Part shown: positions 34,913 through 43,494 of the stretch, one piece after another
Layout: each line of letters starts with the position of its first letter
Numbering within the stretch: the stretch's first letter is position 1
Assembly (NCBI RefSeq): GCF_003259335.1
Contig: NZ_QLLL01000001.1
Coordinates: 340,226-404,225 of the forward strand
DNA from: Chitinophaga skermanii
GTDB lineage: Bacteria > Bacteroidota > Bacteroidia > Chitinophagales > Chitinophagaceae
Direction of reading: 5' to 3'
Length of the DNA stretch: 64,000 nt
Notes under the pieces: model-generated
The model's input: only the letters and a program-made list of their open reading frames with translations
Database searches by the model: none
Told to the model about the DNA's origin: nothing
Made by a program: the position numbers and the translations under genes

Positions 34913-34994
34913 GCATGTGGCCATTTCTTGGATGCTGCCACTGTGTCTATTAATCTTTAAAGCGCTTGTTTCTTTTACAGTAAATCAATAATGC

Positions 34995-35384
34995 GTGTTA
35001 ATTCTCAGTATAATTTTGTTGTTCTCTTTATGGCTAGGGTATTTTATTCATTTACCCATTCGCAGAGCTTTATTGTTAAAGCGTAGTAAGTGGAATGAAG
35101 AACTAGGTTTTACAATTGGTTTTGCGATTGCATTATGCTTGGGAATGATGGGTTTGGGAGCATATTTATTGATGATAGGGGAATCATTCACTACACTTTG
35201 CAAGGAGTTACCCGGGGTGTTGTTGTATATATTGTTTACAACCTTGTTTGGCAGTGCTCTGTTCTATTGGATAAACCGGTATGAAGTCAAGTATCTTCAA
35301 GCATTTATAGTGCCTGGTGTAATTGCTATACTAGTTAGTATGGTGGTTATGTTTTTGTATTGGATGACGCAAATACCTTGCTAA
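34995..35384 (+). CDS. hypothetical small membrane protein
   Basis: A 129-residue protein with about four hydrophobic helices (SIILLFSLWLGYFI, FTIGFAIALCLGMMGLGAYLLMI, VLLYILFTTLFGSALFYWI, FIVPGVIAILVSMVVMFLYWM). It opens with GTG; the ATG four bases earlier is in another frame. No family recognised. It follows the DUF2809 gene and is closed by a hairpin. Confidence 0.6.
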   Translation: MLILSIILLFSLWLGYFIHLPIRRALLLKRSKWNEELGFTIGFAIALCLGMMGLGAYLLMIGESFTTLCKELPGVLLYILFTTLFGSALFYWINRYEVKYLQAFIVPGVIAILVSMVVMFLYWMTQIPC

Positions 35385-35389
35385 ATGTA

Positions 35390-35429
35390 CATGCCCGTTT
35401 CGCAAATACTACCTTGCAAAACGGGCATG
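35390..35429. terminator. hairpin between convergent membrane-protein genes
   Basis: An 11-bp stem CATGCCCGTTT / AAACGGGCATG, with GCAA / TTGC pairing inside, placed between the 34995 gene and the leftward DUF2306 gene. The T runs are weak on both sides, so it is probably a two-way terminator of moderate strength. Confidence 0.55.
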
Positions 35430-35448
35430 CTTATTCTTTATAAAATTA

Positions 35449-36096
35449 TTACACTTCACTATAACTCCGCTGCTTCTTCTGCCAAATCACCCACTCTACA
35501 AAAAGTAAATTCGGCACAAAAGCCATCCATGCATCAATAGTGTGTATAACTACAGGATCTAAGTGAGTAAAGGTGGTTAGCAAGTATTTCCAAATACGGA
35601 AAGTGATCGCGGAGCAGGTTAAAGCGTAGCTACGCATCATAAACCGCCGATGACCCGCAATATCTCCATCTTTAATATGCTTCACACCTTCATACGTACA
35701 ATAGCACCACAATAAATCTAGTATAATAAACGCTGCGCGGATTTGCCAACCGCCACTGGCAAATATGGCAATAATAAATCCGGCTGGCACATTAATCAAC
35801 AAGATATTATACGCATATAGCTTGCCCATCACTTTGTGTATAAACCTATGGTTATTTATGATATACTGGGAAAACTGGGTAAACCCTGCCAACACAGCAA
35901 AAATGGCCGTAAATACGTGTATATAAAAGGCCGATTTCCAAAGCGGTAAATCTGTATAGCTGTTATGCTGCAGAAAAATACCCACATCGTCACGGAATGG
36001 AACATATTGGAGAATAATGCTTAATAAAACAACGGTGCCACCTGAAATAAATAGGTAGGCAATAACAAACTTGAACGATTTGAGAATGATCTTCAC
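35449..36096 (-). CDS. DUF2306 domain-containing membrane protein
   Basis: A 215-residue protein with about six transmembrane helices. Family features are AFYIHVFTAIFAVLAGFTQFSQYI, HRFIHKVMGKLYAYNILL (the conserved H-x3-G-K-x-Y turn), and DIAGHRRFMMRSYALTCSAITFRIW near the C-terminal half. Histidines in the helices are suggestive of haem or metal binding but this is not shown. It opens with GTG at 36096; no ATG fits better. Upstream is a 9-bp-arm inverted repeat around a -7 candidate, so it is probably repressed by a local or unlinked regulator. Confidence 0.85.
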   Translation of the reverse strand: MKIILKSFKFVIAYLFISGGTVVLLSIILQYVPFRDDVGIFLQHNSYTDLPLWKSAFYIHVFTAIFAVLAGFTQFSQYIINNHRFIHKVMGKLYAYNILLINVPAGFIIAIFASGGWQIRAAFIILDLLWCYCTYEGVKHIKDGDIAGHRRFMMRSYALTCSAITFRIWKYLLTTFTHLDPVVIHTIDAWMAFVPNLLFVEWVIWQKKQRSYSEV

Positions 36097-36105
36097 TGGC
36101 TAGCT

Positions 36106-36138
36106 GATAATTATGTTACGAAATGTACAATAATTATC
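36106..36138 (-). promoter_or_regulatory. inverted repeat flanking the DUF2306 promoter
   Basis: GATAATTAT (36106-36114) and ATAATTATC (36130-36138) are perfect 9-bp arms separated by 15 bases. Between them, on the minus strand, is TACATTTC (36120-36127), one mismatch from TAnnTTTG. A repressor bound here would block the -7 element. Confidence 0.45.
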
Positions 36139-36181
36139 ATGTCAATTATTTACCATTTTACTTATTAATAATATTTTATCA

Positions 36182-37801
36182 CTAGAGTACTGCCGGTAAA
36201 AGATAATTAGACATTATTTTATCAACCTGTGGATGTGCATACGGCATGTTATAAGCGTTCGATGCTACTACCACTACCATGTTTTGTTCCTTAAAGATGA
36301 ATATCTTGTTACCGCCATTCCCGCTACAGTAATATGTTTCGTAAGGTTTTCCTTTTACAGTATAGGTTTTATTCCATAACCAATAACCATAGAATTCATC
36401 TTCCGTGCCGGGAAGCTGTGCATGGTGTTGCATACTTTTCTTCACCCATTCAGCACTCATCACCTGTTTGTTTTTCCATTGCCCGTTTTGCAGGTATAGC
36501 ATCCCGAATTTCGCAAAATCCAAGGCGCTTAATTCTAAACCACCCGCGGTGCTAGGCACTTTTTGCGGCGTATATACCCACTTAGATTGCTGAATATGCA
36601 AGGGTTTGAATAAGTTTTCTTGGGCGAATTTCTCTAGGCCATTCGGCACTTTTTGGTTGATGATATCGCCGGTTAAAAGCACGCCCGCGGTGAAATATTG
36701 CCAGTCTTTTCCTCTTTGCATGCTGGAATCCATGGGGAGATCGAGGGTGAACTTTACCCAGTTGCTTGTAGGGTACATGTTTTCTTCGTTACCCGGCGAA
36801 TCCTGGTTATTATCGTCACCGGCGAAACCGGCCGTCATGGTCATAAGGTTTTCTAAGGTAACATTGGCTTTGTTAGGATCACTGATCGAGTAGAAGTCGC
36901 CGATGCGGGCATGTTCATTTTTTATGTACTTTTTATCGATGGCTATACCGAGCAAAGCGGCAGCGAATGTTTTACCTACAGACCGGGTATCGAGTAAGCT
37001 AGCGCGGTGGGTGTTGTTAAAATACTCTTCTAATAATACTTTGCCATTTTTTATAACGACTATACTCCGAATATTTTTATAGAACCCTTGCTGAATTCTT
37101 TTATTCATTTCTATAATAAGACCCGTATCTATCTTCTCCTTAGAAAGGGGAATATCGCTATAAGGGGCAATTTTTTGCACGGCTTTTTGGTCGGCACTTA
37201 CGGTTGGGTAGGGCCAGCTAAAGGTAAGGTCGCCACTGGCAATTATATCACCTACTTTACCGTAAATCAAAGGACGCATTTCTACGCGGAGTTTGTGCGC
37301 AGTTTCATAAAGGGCATCTCCACCACCTCTTGCAATAAAGCGGTTCCAGAGGTAGTTACCCCAATGATCTTCAAATGGGTACGAAATGAGGGGAATGCGG
37401 ATAATAGTACGCCTGTTTTTGATCTCCGGTGTACTGGCCCCGGCATTCAGGTTTTCTTTGTATACGAGCTTCCCATCTACATAGAACGAGAACTGGTACG
37501 AGCCGTTCTTCACCAGCTTTGTAGTGTCGTCGTTGGGCGCTAACACATGTAATGCATTCGTAAGTGAAGTGGGCAGAAATACTTTGGCTTCCAAGGGAAT
37601 AGTGCCTTGCACGGTAAACTGTTGTAAGAAATCGCTTTCTTTTACTTGCGCAGCATCAAGTTGTTGCGATAGAAATTTGATTTCGCCAACATGGGCTTTG
37701 TGCACGGGTAACGAAATAGGGTCGTGCTGAACAAAAGTTTGGGCTGTTGCATTCAATGACAGCAATATCCAGCATAGCAGGCTAGAAATAGTACGATACA
37801 T
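36182..37801 (-). CDS. serine hydrolase, beta-lactamase/esterase fold
   Basis: A 539-residue secreted protein. A signal peptide (to about residue 20) precedes an N-terminal beta-rich region of about 200 residues, then a class C beta-lactamase-like domain. The catalytic Ser274 and Lys277 are in the SxxK motif SVGK. Further family blocks are MTMTAGFAGDDN, WQYFTAGVLLTGDIIN, GGLELSALDFAKFGMLYLQNG and EDEFYGYWLWN. Acts outside the inner membrane, probably as an esterase or peptidase; it need not confer antibiotic resistance. The gene stands alone, with the nuclease gene upstream on the same strand. Confidence 0.9.
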   Translation of the reverse strand: MYRTISSLLCWILLSLNATAQTFVQHDPISLPVHKAHVGEIKFLSQQLDAAQVKESDFLQQFTVQGTIPLEAKVFLPTSLTNALHVLAPNDDTTKLVKNGSYQFSFYVDGKLVYKENLNAGASTPEIKNRRTIIRIPLISYPFEDHWGNYLWNRFIARGGGDALYETAHKLRVEMRPLIYGKVGDIIASGDLTFSWPYPTVSADQKAVQKIAPYSDIPLSKEKIDTGLIIEMNKRIQQGFYKNIRSIVVIKNGKVLLEEYFNNTHRASLLDTRSVGKTFAAALLGIAIDKKYIKNEHARIGDFYSISDPNKANVTLENLMTMTAGFAGDDNNQDSPGNEENMYPTSNWVKFTLDLPMDSSMQRGKDWQYFTAGVLLTGDIINQKVPNGLEKFAQENLFKPLHIQQSKWVYTPQKVPSTAGGLELSALDFAKFGMLYLQNGQWKNKQVMSAEWVKKSMQHHAQLPGTEDEFYGYWLWNKTYTVKGKPYETYYCSGNGGNKIFIFKEQNMVVVVASNAYNMPYAHPQVDKIMSNYLLPAVL

Positions 37802-37904
37802 TACGATAAGGTTTAAAAATGGGAAATAAGGAAGGATGGATAATTGCGACTTAAATATACTGCGCCAAGGGGAATTTTGGTAACAAACAAATGGTTAACG
37901 GTTG

Positions 37905-37940
37905 TTAAAAAATAAGGCAACGTATTAAAACGTTGCCTTA
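37905..37940 (-). terminator. rho-independent terminator of the nuclease gene
   Basis: Perfect 11-bp stem TAAGGCAACGT / ACGTTGCCTTA with a six-base loop. On the minus strand it is followed by TTTTTT. It lies 10 bases downstream of the nuclease stop codon. Confidence 0.85.
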
Positions 37941-37949
37941 TAGCTCTTT

Positions 37950-39398
37950 TTATTTTCCTTTATCTACTTTCTTAATCAATTCTTTACGCACATTTTCCGG
38001 GACGTTACTCAGCAATTTGTATTTCGTTGCTTTTTCGATGGATTCTACGGATGTAAGGTAAGTTTGCCAATCGAAGTTCACATCGTTCGAATTTGGGGTG
38101 TTTACGGCAATTACACGCGTATTTTTATCGATCCGTTGTAAGTCGTTCTTGCCTTCAGGGATCACTACGATTATTTTCCAGATGTTAGCCGGCACATTTA
38201 CATTCTTCTTATCGATTTTCATGATTTTACCCCGGTTGCCAACACCGCCGGTACCGTAGCTACCCATAAGTACGTATACTTCGTTGCCTTGTTTCACCAA
38301 TTCACGGGTATATTCCTCGAGGCCCGACCATAAATGCTGGTTGTGGTTAGGTGCTTGTGGAATCATGTTAGTCATAAGGAATGTAGATTCATTGGCGTCT
38401 TTGCTGGATGTTCTATCGGCAGAAGGGCAGTTATGGCCACGATCAAAACCGCTGCTCGAGTAGCTGGAATGCGTTACGCGGTACCAGTCGTGTGGTAAGC
38501 TTTCATCGGGTCTGAAATCGTTTACGCGGGGCGACTTTCCAAAGTCGCGTTTCGAGATATGCCAGCTCACCCAGTTCGGGGTGCTATTTGTACTACTGTA
38601 CGACAGCTTATAAAAGCCTTTATCCATCAGGTAGTTATCTGGCATGGTTAAAGAAGTACTAGCGTTGGATGGGTTGCCGAGTAAAAGATGATCATCATCG
38701 TCGTCATCATTACTTGCGGTGGTGTTGGTATTATCCGTAACAGGCTTGCTAGGTTCTGTTGGGGTAATAGTACCGCCGCCGAGGGAAATGCGGATATTGT
38801 CGATGTTGAGGCGATGGTTGTCGCTGCCGACTTTCCGGATTTCGAAACGGATTGTTTTATTGGTATTAGCTGTGAAGCTGGCGGGTTGTAGTTGTTTGTT
38901 GGTGGTTTTAATGGTTTTACCGATTTGTGTAAAGGATGCACCTTGGTTAATCGATACCCATAATTCCCAACTACTGGGGCCATCGTTGCCATATTTGGCG
39001 TGTTGCATAGCAATAGTAACAGTGCCTTTCACTGTAACATCGAATGTCATGGCTACTTTGCCATTATTGCGCAGTCGAATTGCGCGGGTGCCTGATTTAT
39101 GATCATCATCGAGCGTACCGATCATAGCATCATCGAAGCGCCATTTTCCACTGGGTGTTTCGATGGTGTTTGCGGCATAGGCAGGTTTGGAAGCTTCCTC
39201 GAAATTCTCTTGTAGGAGAAGTTCGTTTTTATTGGAATTTTTGCTTGTTGTGGTTTGGGCTACAGGTGGAGCACTTGCTGTTGTTGGAGCCTGTTCTTGT
39301 TTTTGTGACTGGTTATTTTTATTTACGCAAGCGGTAAAAAAAAATGCAGTCAATAAAACAAGTAACATCGGCCATTTACATCCGTTCTTATAGTTCAT
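37950..39398 (-). CDS. DNA/RNA non-specific endonuclease, lipoprotein
   Basis: A 482-residue secreted nuclease. The lipobox is at Cys24 (FFFTAC). Residues about 60-210 form a beta-sandwich, anchor-like domain, followed by a Thr/Asp-rich linker with six consecutive Asp near residue 231. The C-terminal NUC1/endonuclease G-type domain has the catalytic DRGH (His322) in FDRGHNCPSADRTSS, and NMIPQAPNHNQHLWSGLEEYTRELV. The active His with a Mg2+-bound Asn is the family mechanism. Probably surface-exposed and used for nucleic-acid scavenging or defence. A TATTTTTG -7 element lies 33 bases upstream of the start. Confidence 0.92.
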   Translation of the reverse strand: MNYKNGCKWPMLLVLLTAFFFTACVNKNNQSQKQEQAPTTASAPPVAQTTTSKNSNKNELLLQENFEEASKPAYAANTIETPSGKWRFDDAMIGTLDDDHKSGTRAIRLRNNGKVAMTFDVTVKGTVTIAMQHAKYGNDGPSSWELWVSINQGASFTQIGKTIKTTNKQLQPASFTANTNKTIRFEIRKVGSDNHRLNIDNIRISLGGGTITPTEPSKPVTDNTNTTASNDDDDDDHLLLGNPSNASTSLTMPDNYLMDKGFYKLSYSSTNSTPNWVSWHISKRDFGKSPRVNDFRPDESLPHDWYRVTHSSYSSSGFDRGHNCPSADRTSSKDANESTFLMTNMIPQAPNHNQHLWSGLEEYTRELVKQGNEVYVLMGSYGTGGVGNRGKIMKIDKKNVNVPANIWKIIVVIPEGKNDLQRIDKNTRVIAVNTPNSNDVNFDWQTYLTSVESIEKATKYKLLSNVPENVRKELIKKVDKGK

Positions 39399-39430
39399 GT
39401 CGTTGGCATCACTTCGGTTACAAAGGGTGG

Positions 39431-39438
39431 CAAAAATA
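39431..39438 (-). promoter_or_regulatory. -7 promoter element of the nuclease gene
   Basis: On the minus strand TATTTTTG matches TAnnTTTG exactly and lies 33 bases before the ATG at 39398. No clear -33 element was seen. Confidence 0.45.
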
Positions 39439-39585
39439 TTGACTATTTATTGAATAAGGAAATTAATATAGGTGTAAAAAATTGGTAAGGAATGTTGATA
39501 TGTCAATAATTAGACAAGAGTTGCTAGTAGATTATATAGATGAACTGAGCGTAGCAAGGATGATAGGAAGCGATCAACCGGTGAC

Positions 39586-39630
39586 GAACAAAAAAAGCGA
39601 ATACGCTTTTGGTAGGGCGTGATTCGCTTT
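39586..39630 (-). terminator. terminator for the 39756 gene
   Basis: Stem AAAGCGAAT / ATTCGCTTT with inner ACGC / GCGT pairing. On the minus strand a run of seven T follows, then GTTCG. It is about 125 bases past the stop codon of the leftward 39756 gene. Confidence 0.7.
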
Positions 39631-39755
39631 AATAAATGAGTGAACAAATCAACAATAAAATCTTTGCGTTAGAAAAAATCAGTCCCAGCCTTAAATAAGG
39701 CCGAGAGTTACTAGCCAAGATCTAAATCGTTCTAATGAAATGATGTAAGGATTAA

Positions 39756-40169
39756 CTAAACCGGGATGCACGCCGATTGCTCAGCAGGTGTATGGTTTTC
39801 GTATAATAAGTTCGACAGCTCATCGTTTGCGCGGGTAATTTGTTTGGGGCTACAATCAATGTATGCAAGTTCGAATAATTTGAACCAGGTGATAGTAGCA
39901 TTTTTGTGCGCAAGGATGGAACCATCGCTGAATTTTAACTGTAATTGATCGCCCGCTGGGATCATTTCGAACCTTCCTTTTAGTTTGTGAACGAGTTTTG
40001 CTAGTTCGCTTTCGAAGAGGAAGATGATGGCTTCGTGCTGTTTGATGGCATAGAGGCGTTCAAAGAGTAGGAAGCATACGAGGGCTTCTGGCACTTTTAC
40101 GTTCTGGGCCACGCGGTTGCAGAGCTTGTGTAAGTCAACCTTTGGTAATTGTTGGTTAAACAAGATCAT
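39756..40169 (-). CDS. hypothetical protein
   Basis: A 137-residue cytoplasmic-looking protein, not recognised. The N-terminal half is helical (KLCNRVAQNVKVPEALVCFLLFERLYAIKQHEAIIFLFE), the middle has short strands (RFEMIPAGDQLQLKFSDGSILAHKNATITWFKLF), and the end is helical again (ITRANDELSNLLYEN). It lies downstream of the FecR gene on the same strand, after a terminator, so it is probably a separate unit. No function is proposed. Confidence 0.6.
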   Translation of the reverse strand: MILFNQQLPKVDLHKLCNRVAQNVKVPEALVCFLLFERLYAIKQHEAIIFLFESELAKLVHKLKGRFEMIPAGDQLQLKFSDGSILAHKNATITWFKLFELAYIDCSPKQITRANDELSNLLYENHTPAEQSACIPV

Positions 40170-40244
40170 AAGGAATGGTTGATAATGTTCTTCAGAGGAT
40201 TGGTTCTTCTAGTGTTGTATAGCCGCTCGGGAAATTAGAACTGT

Positions 40245-40273
40245 TAAAAAAGAAGGGAGTGTTGAGCTCCCTC
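40245..40273 (-). terminator. terminator of the FecR gene
   Basis: Stem AGGGAG / CTCCCT with a seven-base loop. On the minus strand it is followed by TTCTTTTTT. It lies 67 bases downstream of the FecR stop codon. Confidence 0.65.
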
Positions 40274-40339
40274 CCACTAACCAAAAACAAAAGATTAATT
40301 TGAAAACTACATGGGGCCTCAGATCCAAAGGATGAATCA

Positions 40340-41494
40340 TTACTTGAAATGGACAGTGCCATCATTATCAAAATAATATTCAACTGAAGAAGTTGCCTTC
40401 AAATTTTCTAAGAATGTTTCTAGGGATTTATTCCTATCTACTTTACCGCTAAATTCTTCAATACTGGCGTGCCTACTATCGATTACTACTTTAACGCCGA
40501 ACCATCTTGGTAATACAACGCTAATATCTTTCAACGTGGCACGGTCGAAATAGTAAATACCATCTCGCCAGCCGAGTACTTTTTTCGCATCAAATTCTTC
40601 GGTGCGGATATAAGCATCGTCGATGGCAATGGCTTGCATGCCGGGTTTTATTATTTCTGTTTGCCCATTTATTTGCATTCTCACAGAGCCGCTTACAAGG
40701 GCAACACTTACTTCGCTTGGTTTGTACGAGTTCACGTTGAACTCTGTACCTAACACCTGCACGGTTTTACCGCCCATGTGCACGAAGAAAGGCTTATTGG
40801 GGTTGGGTGCAACTTTGATATAGGCTTCACCATCTACGCTAATATCACGGGATTTACCCGTGAAAGCGAAGGGGAATTCCAAGATCGTTTGCGAGTTCAT
40901 CCAGATTTCAGTACCGTCTGGAAGGTTGAGTTTATAATTCATCCCGATGGGAACGGTGAGCGTATTCATGCCACTAGGCAGGTCGTCGGCATTGGCGTAA
41001 TTCAATGTTTTATTGAGATTACTCATTTGCGCACCACCTACGTTAATGCTGCCGGTTGTGCTCGACAAGTTGATCACTTGGCCGTTGGCAAGCGTTAACT
41101 GGGTACCGGTTTCTTCTTTCACCACTGGCTCTTGCTGGGCAAGCTGTTGCTCAAAGGATGGTGGACCAAAAGGATTATAGACATATACAATGCCCGCCAG
41201 GAGTGCCGCCGCAACGGCAGAGATGGCGATGCCCCGTTTCCACATTACTTTAACCTTCGATTCGTGCTCCACCTTCAATGCTTCGAATGGCAGCGGGTTG
41301 TTTTTACCGCTGAATCGTTCAAATTGGACATCCACATCGCTAGACCTAAATAAGGCCTGGATGTGCTCCCATTTCTCGCGTACGGTAGGATCTTCGGCAA
41401 TAAGCTCATCGAGATATTGCTCGTTCGCCGCAGAGATCTGCCGCGTGATCTTTTCCGTCATTAAACGGTGGATATCGTCTTTGTTCTTGTACAT
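40340..41494 (-). CDS. FecR-family anti-sigma factor
   Basis: A 384-residue inner-membrane regulator that holds its ECF sigma factor until an outer-membrane transporter signals. An N-terminal cytoplasmic anti-sigma part (about residues 1-85) is followed by one transmembrane helix (GIAISAVAAALLAGIVYVYNPF). Then come the periplasmic FecR domain (LTVPIGMNYKLNLPDGTEIWMNSQTILEFP) and a C-terminal DUF4974 domain (RATLKDISVVLPRWFGVKVVID). The ATG at 41494 is used since the earlier codon is GTG. It is separated by 45 bases from the sigma gene and diverges from an STN-SusC pair, the expected sensor. Confidence 0.95.
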   Translation of the reverse strand: MYKNKDDIHRLMTEKITRQISAANEQYLDELIAEDPTVREKWEHIQALFRSSDVDVQFERFSGKNNPLPFEALKVEHESKVKVMWKRGIAISAVAAALLAGIVYVYNPFGPPSFEQQLAQQEPVVKEETGTQLTLANGQVINLSSTTGSINVGGAQMSNLNKTLNYANADDLPSGMNTLTVPIGMNYKLNLPDGTEIWMNSQTILEFPFAFTGKSRDISVDGEAYIKVAPNPNKPFFVHMGGKTVQVLGTEFNVNSYKPSEVSVALVSGSVRMQINGQTEIIKPGMQAIAIDDAYIRTEEFDAKKVLGWRDGIYYFDRATLKDISVVLPRWFGVKVVIDSRHASIEEFSGKVDRNKSLETFLENLKATSSVEYYFDNDGTVHFK

Positions 41495-41539
41495 AATCAC
41501 ATTACTACATCTAACAACAACTATTTTATTTCGGCCGTA

Positions 41540-42115
41540 TTAGATATTTTTTACTTTTTTTAAAATTTCCCTCATTTTTTTTACCGCGATCCCTAATTGC
41601 ACCTTTACGGTGTTCTCACTAATCGATAATTCGGCGGCAATTTCCTTACGGGATTTGTGGTGCATGTAGGCCAAAACAAAGGATAGGTGCTCGCGCGGCG
41701 ACAGGTGATCCAGCGCGCGGGAGATGTGGATCGCGAGATCCTGGTTTTCGAGCATGTTGGGGGGAACTACATGGCCGGGTGGGACCATGATTTCTTGTAA
41801 GCGGCGTTTACGGACCGACTCCCGTTTTAATTTGGTCAGGCAAATATTTTTAACACAGGTATATAGGTAGCCTTTCAAGGCTTCCGCGTTCCTGAACCGG
41901 GGCACTTGGGTAAATGATTGCTTTTGCCATGCTTTGACAAAAAAATCGTTAACAACTTCTTCAGACAATACTTCGTCTTCCAAGATGGTAATGGCGGTAA
42001 CAACAAGCCAGGCCCTGTATGCCTGGTACACTTGTTCAAAGGCGCCCAACTCGCCGTTGTGCAACCTTTGTAAAAGTTGGATATGATCGTATGATTGCAT
42101 ATTTAATAAATACAT
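41540..42115 (-). CDS. ECF RNA polymerase sigma factor
   Basis: A 191-residue sigma-70 family factor of the ECF group. Region 2 is at about residues 20-90 (FEQVYQAYRAWLVVTAITIL, VNDFFVKAWQKQ, YLYTCVKNICLTKLKRES). Region 4 is at about 130-185 (LSPREHLSFVLAYMHHKSRKEIAAELSISENTVKVQLGIA). An ATG five codons later (42100) is equally plausible. Followed by the FecR anti-sigma gene on the same strand. By analogy with FecI-type systems it should turn on the divergent SusC/SusD genes when the STN domain senses substrate. Confidence 0.95.
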   Translation of the reverse strand: MYLLNMQSYDHIQLLQRLHNGELGAFEQVYQAYRAWLVVTAITILEDEVLSEEVVNDFFVKAWQKQSFTQVPRFRNAEALKGYLYTCVKNICLTKLKRESVRKRRLQEIMVPPGHVVPPNMLENQDLAIHISRALDHLSPREHLSFVLAYMHHKSRKEIAAELSISENTVKVQLGIAVKKMREILKKVKNI

Positions 42116-42974
42116 TCACGAGGACGCGAACCTATTATCTATACACAAGGGATAGGCATCACAGGAGGTATGATGTTCCAGCGTTAACAAACAGCGGCGT
42201 ATAAAACAGGTTAATTCATCAAAAACAATATTACACTCATAACTATCATGTTTTGCAGTCATACAGATAGTTGATTAGACCTTGGTTGCAAGGTATTATT
42301 CGGAATATGGATACTGTTGTGCCTAGAAATACCGCATATTCTTACTGGTAGAACGATAAGCCCTTGATGTTATTAGAAAATAGCTGATCCTTATTATTAA
42401 AAAATAGCTTTTTCAGTCATATTAACGTAAAAGATAGGCCTACGGTTTTAAGTGGAGAAGCAGCAACTATTGTGATGCTGCTAAAATGAGGGTATAAATA
42501 CCCTTATATTTTGAAAAAGAATAAAAATTGCGACTTGAAAAAAATGATAATTTTTTACAGCAACAGGAAAAATTTTTCATTTTCATTTTGCAAATTTTCG
42601 TATCAATTCCCACACGCTTATCTTCTGCAAAATCAATCCTTTCGGTTAAAAATTACCATACATACACGTCTTTCTTCAAAACAATATTTTCTCACTTTGT
42701 TAACACAAAAATTATTAAAAAATAATACAGCACCAGCATACATGATGTTGTTAGAAGTGTAGAATGTAATTGTCATTTACGCTCATATGATAGAAAAGTT
42801 TGTATTAACAAACAAATAACAAATAAGGGTGTAAAACGGGAGTGCTGGACGTTTGATACGACAAATAACACTTCCCGGCCAACTTGATTATTATATTCTC
42901 AGAATGCAAGCATATTTAACTAGTAACTGAATATTAAACTGGCTATTTGTTAGCAATTAATTTCCACTTTCGCC
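42116..42974. other. divergent AT-rich regulatory region, sigma gene and STN gene
   Basis: An 859-base non-coding stretch. It contains an interrupted palindrome AGGGTAT-AA-ATACCCT at 42489-42504 and a long A/T-rich segment. A promoter recognised by the adjacent ECF factor is expected in front of 42975, but I cannot point to its sequence. The frame at 42511-42762 opens with TTG, has low-complexity composition and is not called. Confidence 0.5.
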
Positions 42975-43493
42975 ATGTTGAAGCCCCAAAAACGAACTTT
43001 CATTCTACAAGAGAATGAACCATTTCATCAACCCAAACAATGTATACGAAACATGAATCCAGCTATCAAGTTGATACTCGTAAGTGTTCTTGTTATCTCA
43101 TTTACGCTGATGTCGACTGTTTTTGCCCAAGTAAACAGTAATAATAGGCAGGGTGAAATCATGGTAAACATCCCCGCATGCAAAGTGACTTTGAAAACAC
43201 TCTTCCATGACATAGAACAACAAACCGGTATGACGTTTTTTTACAACAACCGGTTGGTGAACGTAGACGAAATAATACGGTTCTCGTGTAGTAATGAAAA
43301 GCTGGATATTGTATTGAGGAGATTGCTACATGAAAAAGGCGTCACTTGGTCCTACATGGACAAGGAGATAGTATTAAGACCTATTACGAAGGAGCGCACA
43401 TTTCTCCAAAGTTTTGGCACCCATGAAGCAGCAGGTATTGACTTAGCTGCTTGCGATGACAACAACAAATTAGTAATCACCAAAATCATGTAG
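42975..43493 (+). CDS. stand-alone STN-domain protein (truncated SusC head)
   Basis: A 172-residue protein with a hydrophobic export signal (MNPAIKLILVSVLVISFTLMSTVFA from about residue 27) and an STN domain (about 58-135: VNIPACKVTLKTLFHDIEQQTGMTFFYNN, EKLDIVLRRLLHEKGVTW). STN domains normally form the signalling N-terminus of TonB-dependent transporters and touch FecR-type anti-sigma factors. Here the carboxypeptidase-like, plug and barrel parts are missing. One base after its stop codon begins a complete SusC with its own STN domain, so this is either a decayed duplicate or a free signalling module. The start may also be the ATG at 43053. Confidence 0.8.
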   Translation: MLKPQKRTFILQENEPFHQPKQCIRNMNPAIKLILVSVLVISFTLMSTVFAQVNSNNRQGEIMVNIPACKVTLKTLFHDIEQQTGMTFFYNNRLVNVDEIIRFSCSNEKLDIVLRRLLHEKGVTWSYMDKEIVLRPITKERTFLQSFGTHEAAGIDLAACDDNNKLVITKIM

Positions 43494-43494
43494 A

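Larger units (their letters stand above)
39399..39755. other. intergenic region, nuclease gene to 39756 gene
   Basis: A 357-base stretch with the nuclease promoter at one end and a terminator at 39586-39630 at the other. A short inverted repeat TTGA-TATG-TCAA at 39495-39506 is seen, too weak to call a site. No gene. Confidence 0.5.

Noticed and set aside
36182..37801. Acquired beta-lactamase resistance gene
   Set aside because: SVGK and the fold are shared by many esterases and peptidases; the long N-terminal extra domain and chromosomal setting do not suggest a resistance determinant.
39495..39506. FNR-like inverted repeat TTGA-TATG-TCAA
   Set aside because: Only four-base arms, not at a fitting distance from a promoter, and it could arise by chance.
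42511..42762. 83-codon frame in the sigma/STN intergenic region
   Set aside because: TTG start, composition dominated by A/T-rich codons, no similarity to any family; looks like open frame by base composition.
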